Position numbers and translations under genes: made by a program | Notes under the pieces: model-generated | Told to the model about the DNA's origin: nothing | The model's database searches: none | Seen by the model: only the letters and a program-made list of their open reading frames with translations | Source of the DNA: Opitutales bacterium | GTDB lineage: Bacteria; Verrucomicrobiota; Verrucomicrobiia; Opitutales; UBA2987 | Assembly (NCBI GenBank): GCA_021772515.1 | Contig: JAJFLU010000043.1 | Span: 62,001 to 126,000 of the forward strand | Reading direction: 5' to 3' | DNA: 64,000 bases | In this document: positions 37,420-46,107 of the stretch, piece after piece | How positions within the stretch are numbered: the first letter of the stretch is position 1 | Layout of the letters: each line of letters begins with the position of its first letter

Positions 37420-38265
37420 ATGAAATTTTTAAAATACCACGCCTTGGGCAACGATTATCTGGTTTTGAATCCAGTGGATGCCAAACGCGAGTTGACGGCC
37501 CCGGAAATCAGGAGGATTTGCCACCGAAATTTCGGACTCGGCTCCGATGGCATTTTATACGGCCCCCTGCCGACTGATGAGGCTGATTTTGGCCTCCGTA
37601 TTCTGAATCCAGATGGCGGAGAGGCGGAAAAAAGCGGCAACGGATTACGTATTTTTGCCCGGTATCTCTGGGACCAAAAACAGGTATCCGAGGAACCATT
37701 TACGGTCTCGACACCGGGAGGGATCGTCACCTGCAAAGTAGGCTCCGAAGTCAGGAAAATTGTCGTTGAGATGGGCAAAGTCAGTTTCGACAGCGAAACG
37801 ATCCCCGTCACCGGCCCAAAGCGGGAGGTTTTGGGAGAGACGGTGGAAATCAATGGCTGTGAATACCAGTTTTACGCGGCCACCATCGGAAATCCCCACT
37901 GCGTCCTACCGCTCGATGAAATTTCCAGCCAATTGGCTCACGAGTTGGGTCCCATTTTGGAGAACCACCCGCTATTTCCCAACCGAACCAATGTTCAACT
38001 GCTCAAGGTGCTCGATCGCTCCAATATTCAGCTCGAAATATGGGAACGCGGCGCCGGTTACACGCTTGCTTCAGGCAGCAGTAGTTGCGCCGCCGCTGCT
38101 GTGGCACGAAAAATGGATGCCGTCGATGCCTCTTTGACCGTCCATATGCCGGGTGGAAATCTGGAAATCCAGATCGCTGAAAACTATGTCATCACGATGG
38201 CCGGACCGGTGACCAAAGTGGGCGATTTACAACTGGATTGGGAGACGATGGAAAAATTGTTCTGA
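37420..38265 (+). CDS. dapF: Diaminopimelate epimerase family protein with both catalytic cysteines replaced by serine
   Basis: This 281-residue protein has the full DapF layout: 'KYHALGNDYLVLNP' at the start, 'FGLGSDGILYGPL', 'IGNPHCVLPLDEI' and 'IWERGAGYTLASGSSSCA'. The two catalytic thiols of DapF (Cys73 and Cys217 in the H. influenzae enzyme) correspond here to Ser72 in E-K-S-G-N-G and Ser218 in L-A-S-G-S-S. The nearby C224 is one turn away. The enzyme should convert LL- to meso-DAP for peptidoglycan and lysine, but Cys-to-Ser changes normally cripple racemisation. It may belong to a serine-bearing DapF subgroup or have another substrate. It is divergent from the TerB-like gene. Confidence 0.88.
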   Translation: MKFLKYHALGNDYLVLNPVDAKRELTAPEIRRICHRNFGLGSDGILYGPLPTDEADFGLRILNPDGGEAEKSGNGLRIFARYLWDQKQVSEEPFTVSTPGGIVTCKVGSEVRKIVVEMGKVSFDSETIPVTGPKREVLGETVEINGCEYQFYAATIGNPHCVLPLDEISSQLAHELGPILENHPLFPNRTNVQLLKVLDRSNIQLEIWERGAGYTLASGSSSCAAAAVARKMDAVDASLTVHMPGGNLEIQIAENYVITMAGPVTKVGDLQLDWETMEKLF

Positions 38266-38318
38266 AAACCTTCAATTGAGGTTGCGAAAACAGGAGAGAC
38301 TGTCATTTTGAAAGAACA

Positions 38319-38657
38319 ATGAAACGGACCGCCACATATATATGCTGCTTGATATTGGGATTGATCGTTTCTACTGGCTGCCAAAACCCCGATAATTCTG
38401 CCCTGAAACCGGTCGCAACGGGAGTAGCGGAATCTCCTTTGGGTTCCGTTTTAGCCGGGGAAACAACCGGTTTGGAAGGTTACATTGAAAAGGTCAGAAA
38501 TAGTAACGAACAGGCCCGCCAGGAAGAATTGAGGGAAATGAACAAGGAAACCGTGAGGGCTTTCAACCTCTCCACAGGCCAATACGAATACGTCGAAACC
38601 GATTCCCTCCAACGTTGGAACGAAGAGGAAAAGCGCTGGGAATTTACCCCCGAGTAA
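38319..38657 (+). CDS. Lipoprotein of unknown function
   Basis: This 112-residue protein has a signal peptide (MKRTATYICCLILGLI) and lipobox VSTGC. The mature part is acidic and helical, with 'EKVRNSNEQARQEELREMNK' and a C-terminal 'STGQYEYVETDSLQRWNEEE' block rich in aromatic and Glu residues. No family was recognised. It lies between dapF and mnmM in the same direction. The tail with W-N-E-E-E-K-R-W-E-F might be a surface-exposed or peptidoglycan-contacting segment, but this is a guess. Confidence 0.75.
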   Translation: MKRTATYICCLILGLIVSTGCQNPDNSALKPVATGVAESPLGSVLAGETTGLEGYIEKVRNSNEQARQEELREMNKETVRAFNLSTGQYEYVETDSLQRWNEEEKRWEFTPE

Positions 38658-38741
38658 AACCATCGCACTCTCTCGTTATTCGGAGTGCGTGGACATTTTA
38701 AGTGACTCCGAACGGGGTTCCTGAAAATCTGACTTTCACCC

Positions 38742-39236
38742 ATGTTCAATCCGGTGAAATTGGCCCACGAAAAAGTGGCCACGATCTTGAAGCATTGCGA
38801 TTTCGCAATCGACGCGACCGTCGGAAATGGTCACGACACTATATTTTTGGCTAATTGCGTTGGGAAAACGGGCAAAGTGCTCGGTTTCGACATACAGGAG
38901 GAAGCCTTGGCAAATGCGCACGCTCTTCTCAGGGAAAGTGGGCTGTCAGACAGGGTGATCCTGCTTAAAGAAAATCATGCCCGCATGAAAGAATTCCTGC
39001 CGGAAAGAGACGGAGACAAAATTCGGGTTGCCATGTTTAACCTCGGGTATCTGCCCGGAGGCGACAAAAATATAGCAACCCACCCCGAAGACACGATTAG
39101 CGCTTTAAACGCCGCATTGGAATTTCTGATTCCCGGAGGAGTAATCACAATCGTCGCCTATAATGGCCATCCCGGAGGTCAAAAAGAATGCCAGGCAGTC
39201 GAAAAGTGGATATCCAATCTAAATCCAAAAAAGTAA
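38742..39236 (+). CDS. mnmM: SAM-dependent rRNA/tRNA methyltransferase MnmM (YtqB) family, reading frame interrupted before the C-terminus
   Basis: This 164-residue protein has 'DFAIDATVGNGHDTIFLA' (SAM loop), 'GKVLGFDIQEEALANA', 'VAMFNLGYLPGGDKNIATHP' and 'GGVITIVAYNGHPGGQKECQ', all marks of the PF06962 family (MnmM methylates the nm5s2U tRNA wobble base). Relatives end about 25 residues further on, in a '..PPFLIAIEK' strand. Here the frame stops at TAA (39234-39236) right after A AAA AAG. In the -1 frame the sequence continues as VIFEKTTNATNSQTKPSPVL and ends FTIEIT at TGA 39311-39313. The gene therefore has an indel, or a programmed frameshift. Confidence 0.85.
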   Translation: MFNPVKLAHEKVATILKHCDFAIDATVGNGHDTIFLANCVGKTGKVLGFDIQEEALANAHALLRESGLSDRVILLKENHARMKEFLPERDGDKIRVAMFNLGYLPGGDKNIATHPEDTISALNAALEFLIPGGVITIVAYNGHPGGQKECQAVEKWISNLNPKK

Positions 39237-39369
39237 TCTTCGAAAAAACCACCAATGCGACCAACAGCCAAACCAAGCCGTCACCAGTCCTTTTCACAAT
39301 AGAAATAACGTGATTATGTGACATAAATATCAATGGATGTGAAGAAGGCCACCCAACAAATACAGCGAC

Positions 39370-39985
39370 TCAGAATTCATAATATATTACCCCATACTTT
39401 AGCAATATTTCCCTGACACCAGTTTCATCTTCCAAGGAAACACTCTTGATAATTTTCAAGTGTTCGACAATTTTTCGTTTATTGAACAAGCCCAAATTCC
39501 GCAGCGTTTCATTTTTACGCGAAGGAAATAGAATTCCATCAGGCTTGTCTGGATGTTCCATAAGCATTTGGCCCCATTTTTGGGTGACCTTGTAGGGTCC
39601 GCTAAACACTCCGGCATCAGCTCCCAACAGGTTTAGATTTGGTCCGCTAAGATCCACAAAATTGAGTTCATCAGAAATTTTCAATGAAATCAGATCATTG
39701 GCAGCCAATGTAGAGCGGGCGATCCTTCGATCCCCCCAATGCGTTGCCGATCCATCGGTCGCCGAATACCTCCAGCATGCTGCATTCCAGCGAATCGCCG
39801 ATGTAAAGGACTCCATACATGGCTTCCGGGCTGTCAAAGCGATGTAGCCCTTTCTTCGACCAGTGGATCGGGTTAAGGTCTGTTTTTAACGAAATTCTGA
39901 TCCAGGTTTGATTTCGTTTTTGGACCAAAGGCAACGGGCGCTTGTTTAGATCCTTCGGAGGCTCCTTGGGACTTGGTCTAGCCAT
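39370..39985 (-). pseudogene. RES-domain toxin, frameshifted
   Basis: The start ATG at 39985 overlaps the antitoxin stop by 8 bp (ATGGCTAG), typical of a toxin-antitoxin operon. The first frame reads 'MARPSPKEPPKDLNKRPL' to 'MLEVFGDRWIGNALGG' with the RES-type HRFDSPE...Y motif. After a run of six G (complement of 39732-39737) the family-like sequence continues in another frame as 'DRRIARSTLAANDLISLKIS' and 'HPDKPDGILFPSRKNE' to a TGA at 39370. Removing one G restores a RES protein of about 205 residues. RES toxins degrade NAD+. The frameshift is either a real inactivation or a sequence error. Confidence 0.8.
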
Positions 39986-40514
39986 AAACACCAAAGCTTT
40001 TCGCTGCTTCGATCGCCTTATCCATGTTTCCAATCCTGATCATATCCAAAGGGCGCATACCATCCAGCATTTCCGACTTGAGGAGGAAAAAATCCATGAT
40101 CGATGCTTGGTCGTCGTATTCTAAAGCTGCCAGACATTCCACGATGCCCGGAAGCGTTCCCCCCGCGCCGAATTGCCAGACAGGGTAGCGCCACTTCCCA
40201 TCAGTCATGCGCCATGCCACTAATTTTCTTCTTCTCCGCCTCTCATCCACTGCCTGACGCGATAATCCCAAAACTTTTGCGATCTCATTGGAGGACAAGG
40301 CCCCACCCTCGGCTCGCTGAACATTCATTCTAGCAATAAGCGCCTCAGTCTCAGGGTTAAGAGAAGAAGAGACATTACTATCAAGAATCCGCTCGGCAGC
40401 ATTCTTAACAACCTCGGAAAATACTTCCACAGCAGACACCGAAGGCGATACCTGCTCCATAGCCTCTACCAGAACATTCTCAACGCGCTCAGCTTCCTCT
40501 ATTATTGTCGGCAT
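39978..40514 (-). CDS. Xre/MbcA/ParS-type antitoxin of the RES module
   Basis: This 178-residue protein has an acidic helical N-terminus and a helix-turn-helix ('LSSNEIAKVLGLSRQAVDER'). The C-terminal toxin-binding segment is 'LDGMRPLDMIRIGNMDKAIE' with 'AAKSFGVYG', as in MbcA/ParS antitoxins. It should bind and neutralise the downstream RES toxin and repress its own promoter. It overlaps the toxin start by 8 bp, and its own start lies 51 bp from the convergent exporter gene's stop at 40565. Confidence 0.82.
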   Translation of the reverse strand: MPTIIEEAERVENVLVEAMEQVSPSVSAVEVFSEVVKNAAERILDSNVSSSLNPETEALIARMNVQRAEGGALSSNEIAKVLGLSRQAVDERRRRRKLVAWRMTDGKWRYPVWQFGAGGTLPGIVECLAALEYDDQASIMDFFLLKSEMLDGMRPLDMIRIGNMDKAIEAAKSFGVYG

Positions 40515-40564
40515 AATCTACTGTATCGACATATGAGCAAATTCGTCAAGCAAAAATGTCAAAT

Positions 40565-41884
40565 TTACGACGAAAACAGCCATTTCACTATTTGGGTCAA
40601 ACTGGCTTTTTGGCCTTGGGCCAGTAGGCCGATGCGAAAGATTTTTCCGCCAGCCCAGACGCAGAAAAGGGCAAAAACCGTACACAACGCCAGGGCCGTT
40701 CCAATTTCCCACGGCGCCGGACCCGGAGCGATCCCCAGTCTCAATAGCATTAGCATAGGGGTGAAAAGCGGCACCAGCGAGATCCCTATCGAAAATGCGC
40801 TGCCGGGTGATGACAAGACCGGCATGATCAAGGCCATTGGAGCCATGACCATCATTATGGAGATGCCCGCGAAATTTTGGGTCTCCTTTAGCTCCGAACA
40901 GGCGGCCCCGATACCGCCCCACATTGACCCATAGATCAACAGCGCGAATACCAGAAACACCACAAACCAAATCACGTAAATACCCGAAAGCTTATCTATG
41001 ACGCCAAAAAATACTAAAAACCCAAGCGTCGATCCCATATAAATTACCGCCAGCGTCAGTCCGACCATGCTCGCGGCCATCAATTTCCCCAGCATCAGAG
41101 AAAACGGCGAAACCGAGGATACCAGGACTTCGGTGATCTTGTTCATTTTTTCTTCGATCACCATGTTGAGCATCAGCGGAGCGCTCATATTGACGATGAT
41201 AAAGAGGAGAAAAACCGCCCCAACAGGAATCAGAAAGGTTTCCAGGATATTATCTTTTTTCGGTTTCGCAGTGGGGCCATCAACCGAGATATCGGCCAGT
41301 CCCAGCGTCTCGATCTCTATCGGCTGCATTAACTTATTAACCGTTCGCTGGTGGATGCCCGCGTTTTCAAAACGAATCGATTTCACCTTTTCATTGACCG
41401 TTTCCCGCAGCCAATCCGGCAGATCACGAGCGGTCGGAGAATCCGAATAATAGGAAACTCCTATATCCGGTCCGTCGTTCGGATTGAGTATATCTTTTCC
41501 GATTATGGCGAAGGCAAATATTTCCTGATCGATTACCCTTTGGGAAAGCATTCTTTCAATTTCCCTCGTTTCGATAAGGTCGCCCTCATAGGGTTCGACA
41601 AAAAACATGGGCCCGACCTGTTTTACTTCTCCACCTTTACTGTCGATCACTTTCTCGCTTCGGTTACGCTGAATCGCTTTGTCAACAAGTGTTTGAGAAA
41701 GGGCTCCACTCCTGTCCACCAACATCAACAATTTGATATCTAAATCTACGTTTCGGTCCGCGATTATCTGAAGCCCGGCTATCCCCAAATACAGCAAGGG
41801 CGCTATCAGTATGCTGATGATGAAGGTGCGGGAGGCCACCGTCAGCAGGTAATCATTCCACGCAATGCTGCAGATTTTCCTCAT
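40565..41884 (-). CDS. ABC-2 type exporter permease (NatB-like)
   Basis: This 439-residue membrane protein has an N-terminal helix (FIISILIAPLLYLGIAGLQI), a large extracytoplasmic domain of about 150 residues, and then several helices in the C-terminal half. 'VIEEKMNKITEVLVSSVSPF' is the conserved cytoplasmic element of NatB/ABC2_membrane_3 proteins. Its start overlaps the ATPase stop (ATGA), so the two are translationally coupled. Known NatB-type exporters move sodium or antibiotics; this substrate is unknown. It is followed by the RES-antitoxin gene on the same strand. Confidence 0.88.
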   Translation of the reverse strand: MRKICSIAWNDYLLTVASRTFIISILIAPLLYLGIAGLQIIADRNVDLDIKLLMLVDRSGALSQTLVDKAIQRNRSEKVIDSKGGEVKQVGPMFFVEPYEGDLIETREIERMLSQRVIDQEIFAFAIIGKDILNPNDGPDIGVSYYSDSPTARDLPDWLRETVNEKVKSIRFENAGIHQRTVNKLMQPIEIETLGLADISVDGPTAKPKKDNILETFLIPVGAVFLLFIIVNMSAPLMLNMVIEEKMNKITEVLVSSVSPFSLMLGKLMAASMVGLTLAVIYMGSTLGFLVFFGVIDKLSGIYVIWFVVFLVFALLIYGSMWGGIGAACSELKETQNFAGISIMMVMAPMALIMPVLSSPGSAFSIGISLVPLFTPMLMLLRLGIAPGPAPWEIGTALALCTVFALFCVWAGGKIFRIGLLAQGQKASLTQIVKWLFSS

Positions 41885-42813
41885 GCTTCGACCGCTTCTG
41901 TTCTCTCGTTCTCCCTTCCCTGCCCAGCCAATCGTATAAATATATCGTGAAGCGACGGCCTCGTGACCTCAAATTGCTCGATGTCCGCATGCCTCGACAA
42001 TGCCTCCAAAATAATTCTTGAATCCCCTGAATAGCGCAATTCCTGAAACCGTCCGTGATCGCGAACGGAAGAGACTCCGGGCAGGGTTTCCAGGTCGATT
42101 CCAGTTTCTCCCCGGACTCGCAGCCGGATGGTATCCTGCCCAAATCTCCCGTGAATTTCAGCCATCGAGCCGTCGAGAACTTTTTTCCCGCGATCAATCA
42201 TGAATATATGGTCGCACATGTTTTCTGCCGCTGACATGTCGTGGGTAGATAAAATAACCGTCGTTCCCTCCCGCCTGAGTTGGAGAATTTCCTCTCGAAT
42301 CGCCTCAAGGTTGAGGGGGTCGAGACCGGAAAAAGGTTCATCCAGCACCAGCAAATCCGGCTTCATTATCACAGCCGTAATGAATTGGACTTTTTGCGTC
42401 ATGCCCTTGGAGAGGCTTTCGGTTTTGGCATCAATACGGTCCGCCAGCCCGAGGCGATCAAGCCAATATTCGGTTCGCTCCCGGATCAGCGGACCGGGCA
42501 TTCCTTTGAGTCGCGCAAAATATCCTATTTGCCGCCTGACGGTCATTTTTTTGTAGAGCCCGCGCTCTTCGGGAAGATAGCCTATCCGGTCATTGGCAGC
42601 CCGCGTTTCCCGTTTTCCCAATACTTCCACGACCCCTGCATCGGGCATGATCAGATGGAGAATGAGGCGCAGGGTGGTCGATTTGCCCGAACCATTGGGG
42701 CCGATAAACCCGTATATGGAACCCGCCGGAACCTCCAGAGAGAGATCGTCCACCGCATTTTGCCGATCATAGCTTTTGGCGACATTTATCAGCCGCACCG
42801 CATAATCAGACAT
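41881..42813 (-). CDS. ABC transporter ATP-binding protein (NatA-like)
   Basis: This 310-residue single ABC domain has Walker A 'GFIGPNGSGKSTTLRLI', 'SLSKGMTQKVQFITAVI' as signature and Walker B 'LLVLDEPFSGLDPLNLEAIR'. A C-terminal DUF4162-like domain follows ('GEIHGRFGQ...' region with 'EVTRPSLHDIFIRLAGQGRE'), common in this family. It overlaps the permease gene by ATGA and forms the exporter with it. The operon starts here, with hppA upstream on the same strand. Confidence 0.92.
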   Translation of the reverse strand: MSDYAVRLINVAKSYDRQNAVDDLSLEVPAGSIYGFIGPNGSGKSTTLRLILHLIMPDAGVVEVLGKRETRAANDRIGYLPEERGLYKKMTVRRQIGYFARLKGMPGPLIRERTEYWLDRLGLADRIDAKTESLSKGMTQKVQFITAVIMKPDLLVLDEPFSGLDPLNLEAIREEILQLRREGTTVILSTHDMSAAENMCDHIFMIDRGKKVLDGSMAEIHGRFGQDTIRLRVRGETGIDLETLPGVSSVRDHGRFQELRYSGDSRIILEALSRHADIEQFEVTRPSLHDIFIRLAGQGRENERTEAVEA

Positions 42814-42840
42814 GGCAGCTAATTCTTACTGGCAGATTTA

Positions 42841-45036
42841 TTAAAGCAAACTGTAGGCGGCAGTCACCCCGGCCATGACGATTGAGACCATGCTCATCAA
42901 TTTAATGAGGATGTTCAAACTCGGCCCGGATGTATCCTTGAAGGGATCGCCCACGGTATCACCGATAACGGTCGCCTTATGGGCATCAGAACCCTTGCCG
43001 CCCATATTGCCTTCCTCGATGTATTTTTTGGCATTATCCCAAGCGCCTCCAGAGTTGGCCATGAAGACCGCCAGAACAAACCCCGAGCAAAGCCCCCCGG
43101 TGAGCAATCCAACCACCCCGGCGGGACCGAAAACCAGCCCCATAATGATGGGCGTGAGCACCGCCAGCAGAGAGGGCATAAGCATCTCTTTTTGGGCGCC
43201 AACCGTTGAGATGGCCACGCATCTGGCGTAGTCGGGAACGGTGGTTCCTTCCAGAATTCCTGGGGATTCACGGAACTGCCGACGCACTTCCTCGACCATC
43301 GCAGCTGCCGCCCGTCCAACCGCCAGCATGGTAAATCCACAAAACAAAAAGGCCAGCAATGAACCGGTAAAGATTCCGATCAGGACGATGGGGTTCATCA
43401 AATTGATACCGAAATAGTTGATATAGTCGGCAAAGACTGCGTCGGAAATATCGATACCCATTTTCTCTTGAAACTGGGCAACTTTCTCCGCGCTCCCCTT
43501 GAGTCCCGCCTTTAGCTGCTCCATGTAGGAGGCCAGCAATGCCAGAGCCGTCAGGGCAGCCGAACCAATGGCAAAACCCTTCCCGATTGCCGCCGTGGTA
43601 TTCCCCAGAGCATCGAGAGCATCGGTGCGTTCCCTTACCTCGGGGGGCAGCTGGCTCATTTCGGCATTGCCCCCGGCATTATCGGCTATCGGTCCATAGG
43701 CGTCTGTAGCGAGGGTAATCCCGAGTGTGGAAAGCATACCGACGGCGGCAAAACCGATCCCGTAAAGCCCCATGGAGAGATTGGTAAAATCGAAACCAGA
43801 GGCAAAACTGAAGGCCAAAATGATACCGGTGCCCACTGCCACGACCGGGACTGCGGTGGAAATCATGCCGATGGCAATTCCCGAAATAATCACTGTGGCG
43901 GGACCGGTTGCGGCGCTCGCGGCAATGTCCTGGGTGGGTTTATGGGCATGGGATGTGTAGTGCTCGGTCGCCTTACCAATCACAATTCCGGTAATCAAGC
44001 CAATCACCACGGCGCCCCAGATGCCAACGGCGTTTTCCAGGCCCAATCCCCTCAATATAAAAAAGGAAGCCACTACCACGAGAACGGCCGTGGTATTGAT
44101 TCCGCGATCAAGGGCATGCAAGAGGGCTTTTTGATCGGCGCCTTTTTTAACCCGCACAAGAAATACACCTAAAACCGACAATACCGCCCCGACACCCGCG
44201 ATAATCATCGGCGCGATAACTGCGGTGAGCTGCATTTCCGGATTTCCGTAAAAAGCCGCCGCACCCAATGCAGCCGTGGCCAAAATGGACCCGCAGTAGG
44301 ATTCATAAAGATCCGCCCCCATGCCGGCAACATCTCCAACAAAATCACCGACGTTGTCCGCGATGGTCGCCGGGTTGCGCGGATCGTCCTCGGGAATTCC
44401 AGCCTCAACCTTACCCACGAGATCGGCCCCGACATCTGCCGCCTTGGTATAGATACCGCCGCCCACTCGGGCAAAGAGAGCCTGCAAGGAGGCGCCCATG
44501 CCAAAGGAGAGCAAGATTGTGGTTATTCGCAAAATATTGTCGGTCGCATTATCGCCATCGATTGGATACCGCAATGACAGCCAGTAAAACCAGACGCAAA
44601 TTGCGAGAAGCCCCAGCCCCACTACCGAGAGACCCATAACCGCGCCGCTCCGAAATGCCACCCGCAAACCATGGTCGAGTGAGTTACTCGCCGCCTGAGC
44701 CGTCCTGCTGGCCGAGTGAGTCGCCGTTTTCATTCCGAAAAATCCAGCCAGCCCGGAGAAAAAGCCCCCCGTGATAAACGCAAATGGAGCCCACCGGCTC
44801 TGCGTTTCCAATCCGAAAGCAAGAAATAAAAATACCAGAAGCAAGAGGGCGAATACAATGGTCACAACCTTGTATTGCTGCCTGAGATAGGCGTGGGCTC
44901 CGGCCGTAACATGGGCTGCGATTTCCTGCATCCGGTCATTTCCGGCATTTTCCTTAATCATTTGCCGAAAGAAATAAACCGCGAACAAAAGTGCAAAAAT
45001 GGCGGATGAGGGTGCGATCCAAAAGATGGTTTCCAT
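42841..45036 (-). CDS. hppA: Membrane-bound ion-translocating pyrophosphatase, K+-dependent type
   Basis: This 731-residue protein has about 16 transmembrane helices. PPi-binding motifs are '[20 protein letters not shown]' ([11 protein letters not shown]), '[20 protein letters not shown]', '[17 protein letters not shown]' and '[14 protein letters not shown]' with '[17 protein letters not shown]'. The '[16 protein letters not shown]' segment has Ala where K+-independent forms have Lys, so it should need K+. Whether it moves H+ or Na+ cannot be decided by eye. It couples PPi hydrolysis to an ion gradient. A 270-bp divergent intergenic region separates it from the SIS gene. Confidence 0.95.
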   Translation of the reverse strand: METIFWIAPSSAIFALLFAVYFFRQMIKENAGNDRMQEIAAHVTAGAHAYLRQQYKVVTIVFALLLLVFLFLAFGLETQSRWAPFAFITGGFFSGLAGFFGMKTATHSASRTAQAASNSLDHGLRVAFRSGAVMGLSVVGLGLLAICVWFYWLSLRYPIDGDNATDNILRITTILLSFGMGASLQALFARVGGGIYTKAADVGADLVGKVEAGIPEDDPRNPATIADNVGDFVGDVAGMGADLYESYCGSILATAALGAAAFYGNPEMQLTAVIAPMIIAGVGAVLSVLGVFLVRVKKGADQKALLHALDRGINTTAVLVVVASFFILRGLGLENAVGIWGAVVIGLITGIVIGKATEHYTSHAHKPTQDIAASAATGPATVIISGIAIGMISTAVPVVAVGTGIILAFSFASGFDFTNLSMGLYGIGFAAVGMLSTLGITLATDAYGPIADNAGGNAEMSQLPPEVRERTDALDALGNTTAAIGKGFAIGSAALTALALLASYMEQLKAGLKGSAEKVAQFQEKMGIDISDAVFADYINYFGINLMNPIVLIGIFTGSLLAFLFCGFTMLAVGRAAAAMVEEVRRQFRESPGILEGTTVPDYARCVAISTVGAQKEMLMPSLLAVLTPIIMGLVFGPAGVVGLLTGGLCSGFVLAVFMANSGGAWDNAKKYIEEGNMGGKGSDAHKATVIGDTVGDPFKDTSGPSLNILIKLMSMVSIVMAGVTAAYSLL

Positions 45037-45306
45037 AGATTTTATGTGTTGTTAATACATTAAATGAGTGAACTCTTTACAGACTTCAAATTTAACTGGC
45101 CGTTTGGTGCAAACAGAATCAGTGGGTCGAGGTAGTGGGTCAATCGCATATTACAATGGTCAAAACTCATTACCGAGAGCAGGTTCTGCTTACCGTAACG
45201 GTTAGCTGAATCCCAAGGCGCTAAGGGCAGTTAAGGAAACACTATCCAATCCCGTGTCAAGGTTGTTCTGGACAAGAATTATACTCTTGGTCGAATATGT
45301 CTAACA

Positions 45307-46035
45307 ATGGAACTTTCCAGGCAATATTTTAATCTGATCCGCGAAGCCAACGAGGGCATTTTTCGGCAAAACCGGGAGACCCTCCGTGAATTGGGGGCGG
45401 TTATTGGCAAATCGATTGGAGTGGGCGGCATTCTGCATACCTTCGGCAGTGGCCATTCGGCAATTCTGGCCCGCGAGTTGGTTCATCGCGCCGGAGGATT
45501 GGCCACGGTCAGCGCTATTGTTGACCCCACCGGCGGCTGGGTCGAGACCTTGCCGGGTTACGGAACCAAATTGGTGGAAAAACATCACTCGATTTACGAT
45601 CTCAAGGCGGGTGAAACTGTCATCGTCATTTCCAATTCGGGAAAAAACCCCTGCCCCATCGAAGTCGCCCTCAAGTGCAAGTCTCTGGGCTTGACGGTGG
45701 CTGCGCTGACAAGTTTGCCCATGTCCCAACAGGCGGTTTCCAACCACCCGAGCGGCAAAAGGCTGTTCGAGGTCGCCGACTATGTTCTCGATAATGGCGG
45801 TAAGCCGGGCGACGCCGCGGTCGAAATTCCCGGCCATTCCGAGCGCGCGGGGCCGACCTCCACTCTCACAGGCGCACTGCTGTTGAACCTGTTATTGATG
45901 GAAATTGTCGAATACCTTTCGGAAAATGATCTACCCCTACCATTATTGGTGAGCGCAAACTCGTCGCCCGATGCCCGTGCCTGTAACGAAAAAATGGTCA
46001 CCGCATACAAGCACCGGCTCCACCGTCCGCTCTGA
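45307..46035 (+). CDS. SIS-domain sugar isomerase-like protein (UPF0309 type)
   Basis: This 242-residue protein has a SIS fold: 'GGILHTFGSGHSAILARELV' at the sugar-phosphate site, 'ETVIVISNSGKNPCPIEVAL' with the S-N-S-G-x-N phosphate motif, and 'GHSERAGPTSTLTGALLLNL' near the end. This pattern fits UPF0309 proteins, which resemble N-acetylmuramate-6-P etherase and phosphosugar isomerases. The likely substrate is an amino-sugar phosphate. It is the first gene of a plus-strand run with the M20 hydrolase and the ligase. Confidence 0.85.
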   Translation: MELSRQYFNLIREANEGIFRQNRETLRELGAVIGKSIGVGGILHTFGSGHSAILARELVHRAGGLATVSAIVDPTGGWVETLPGYGTKLVEKHHSIYDLKAGETVIVISNSGKNPCPIEVALKCKSLGLTVAALTSLPMSQQAVSNHPSGKRLFEVADYVLDNGGKPGDAAVEIPGHSERAGPTSTLTGALLLNLLLMEIVEYLSENDLPLPLLVSANSSPDARACNEKMVTAYKHRLHRPL

Positions 46036-46107
46036 TATATCCAATTCAGAAAAATGATTGCCTGTTGCTCGAAGATTGATGAAGGTTGTTCTCTCTAACC
46101 GCCATTT

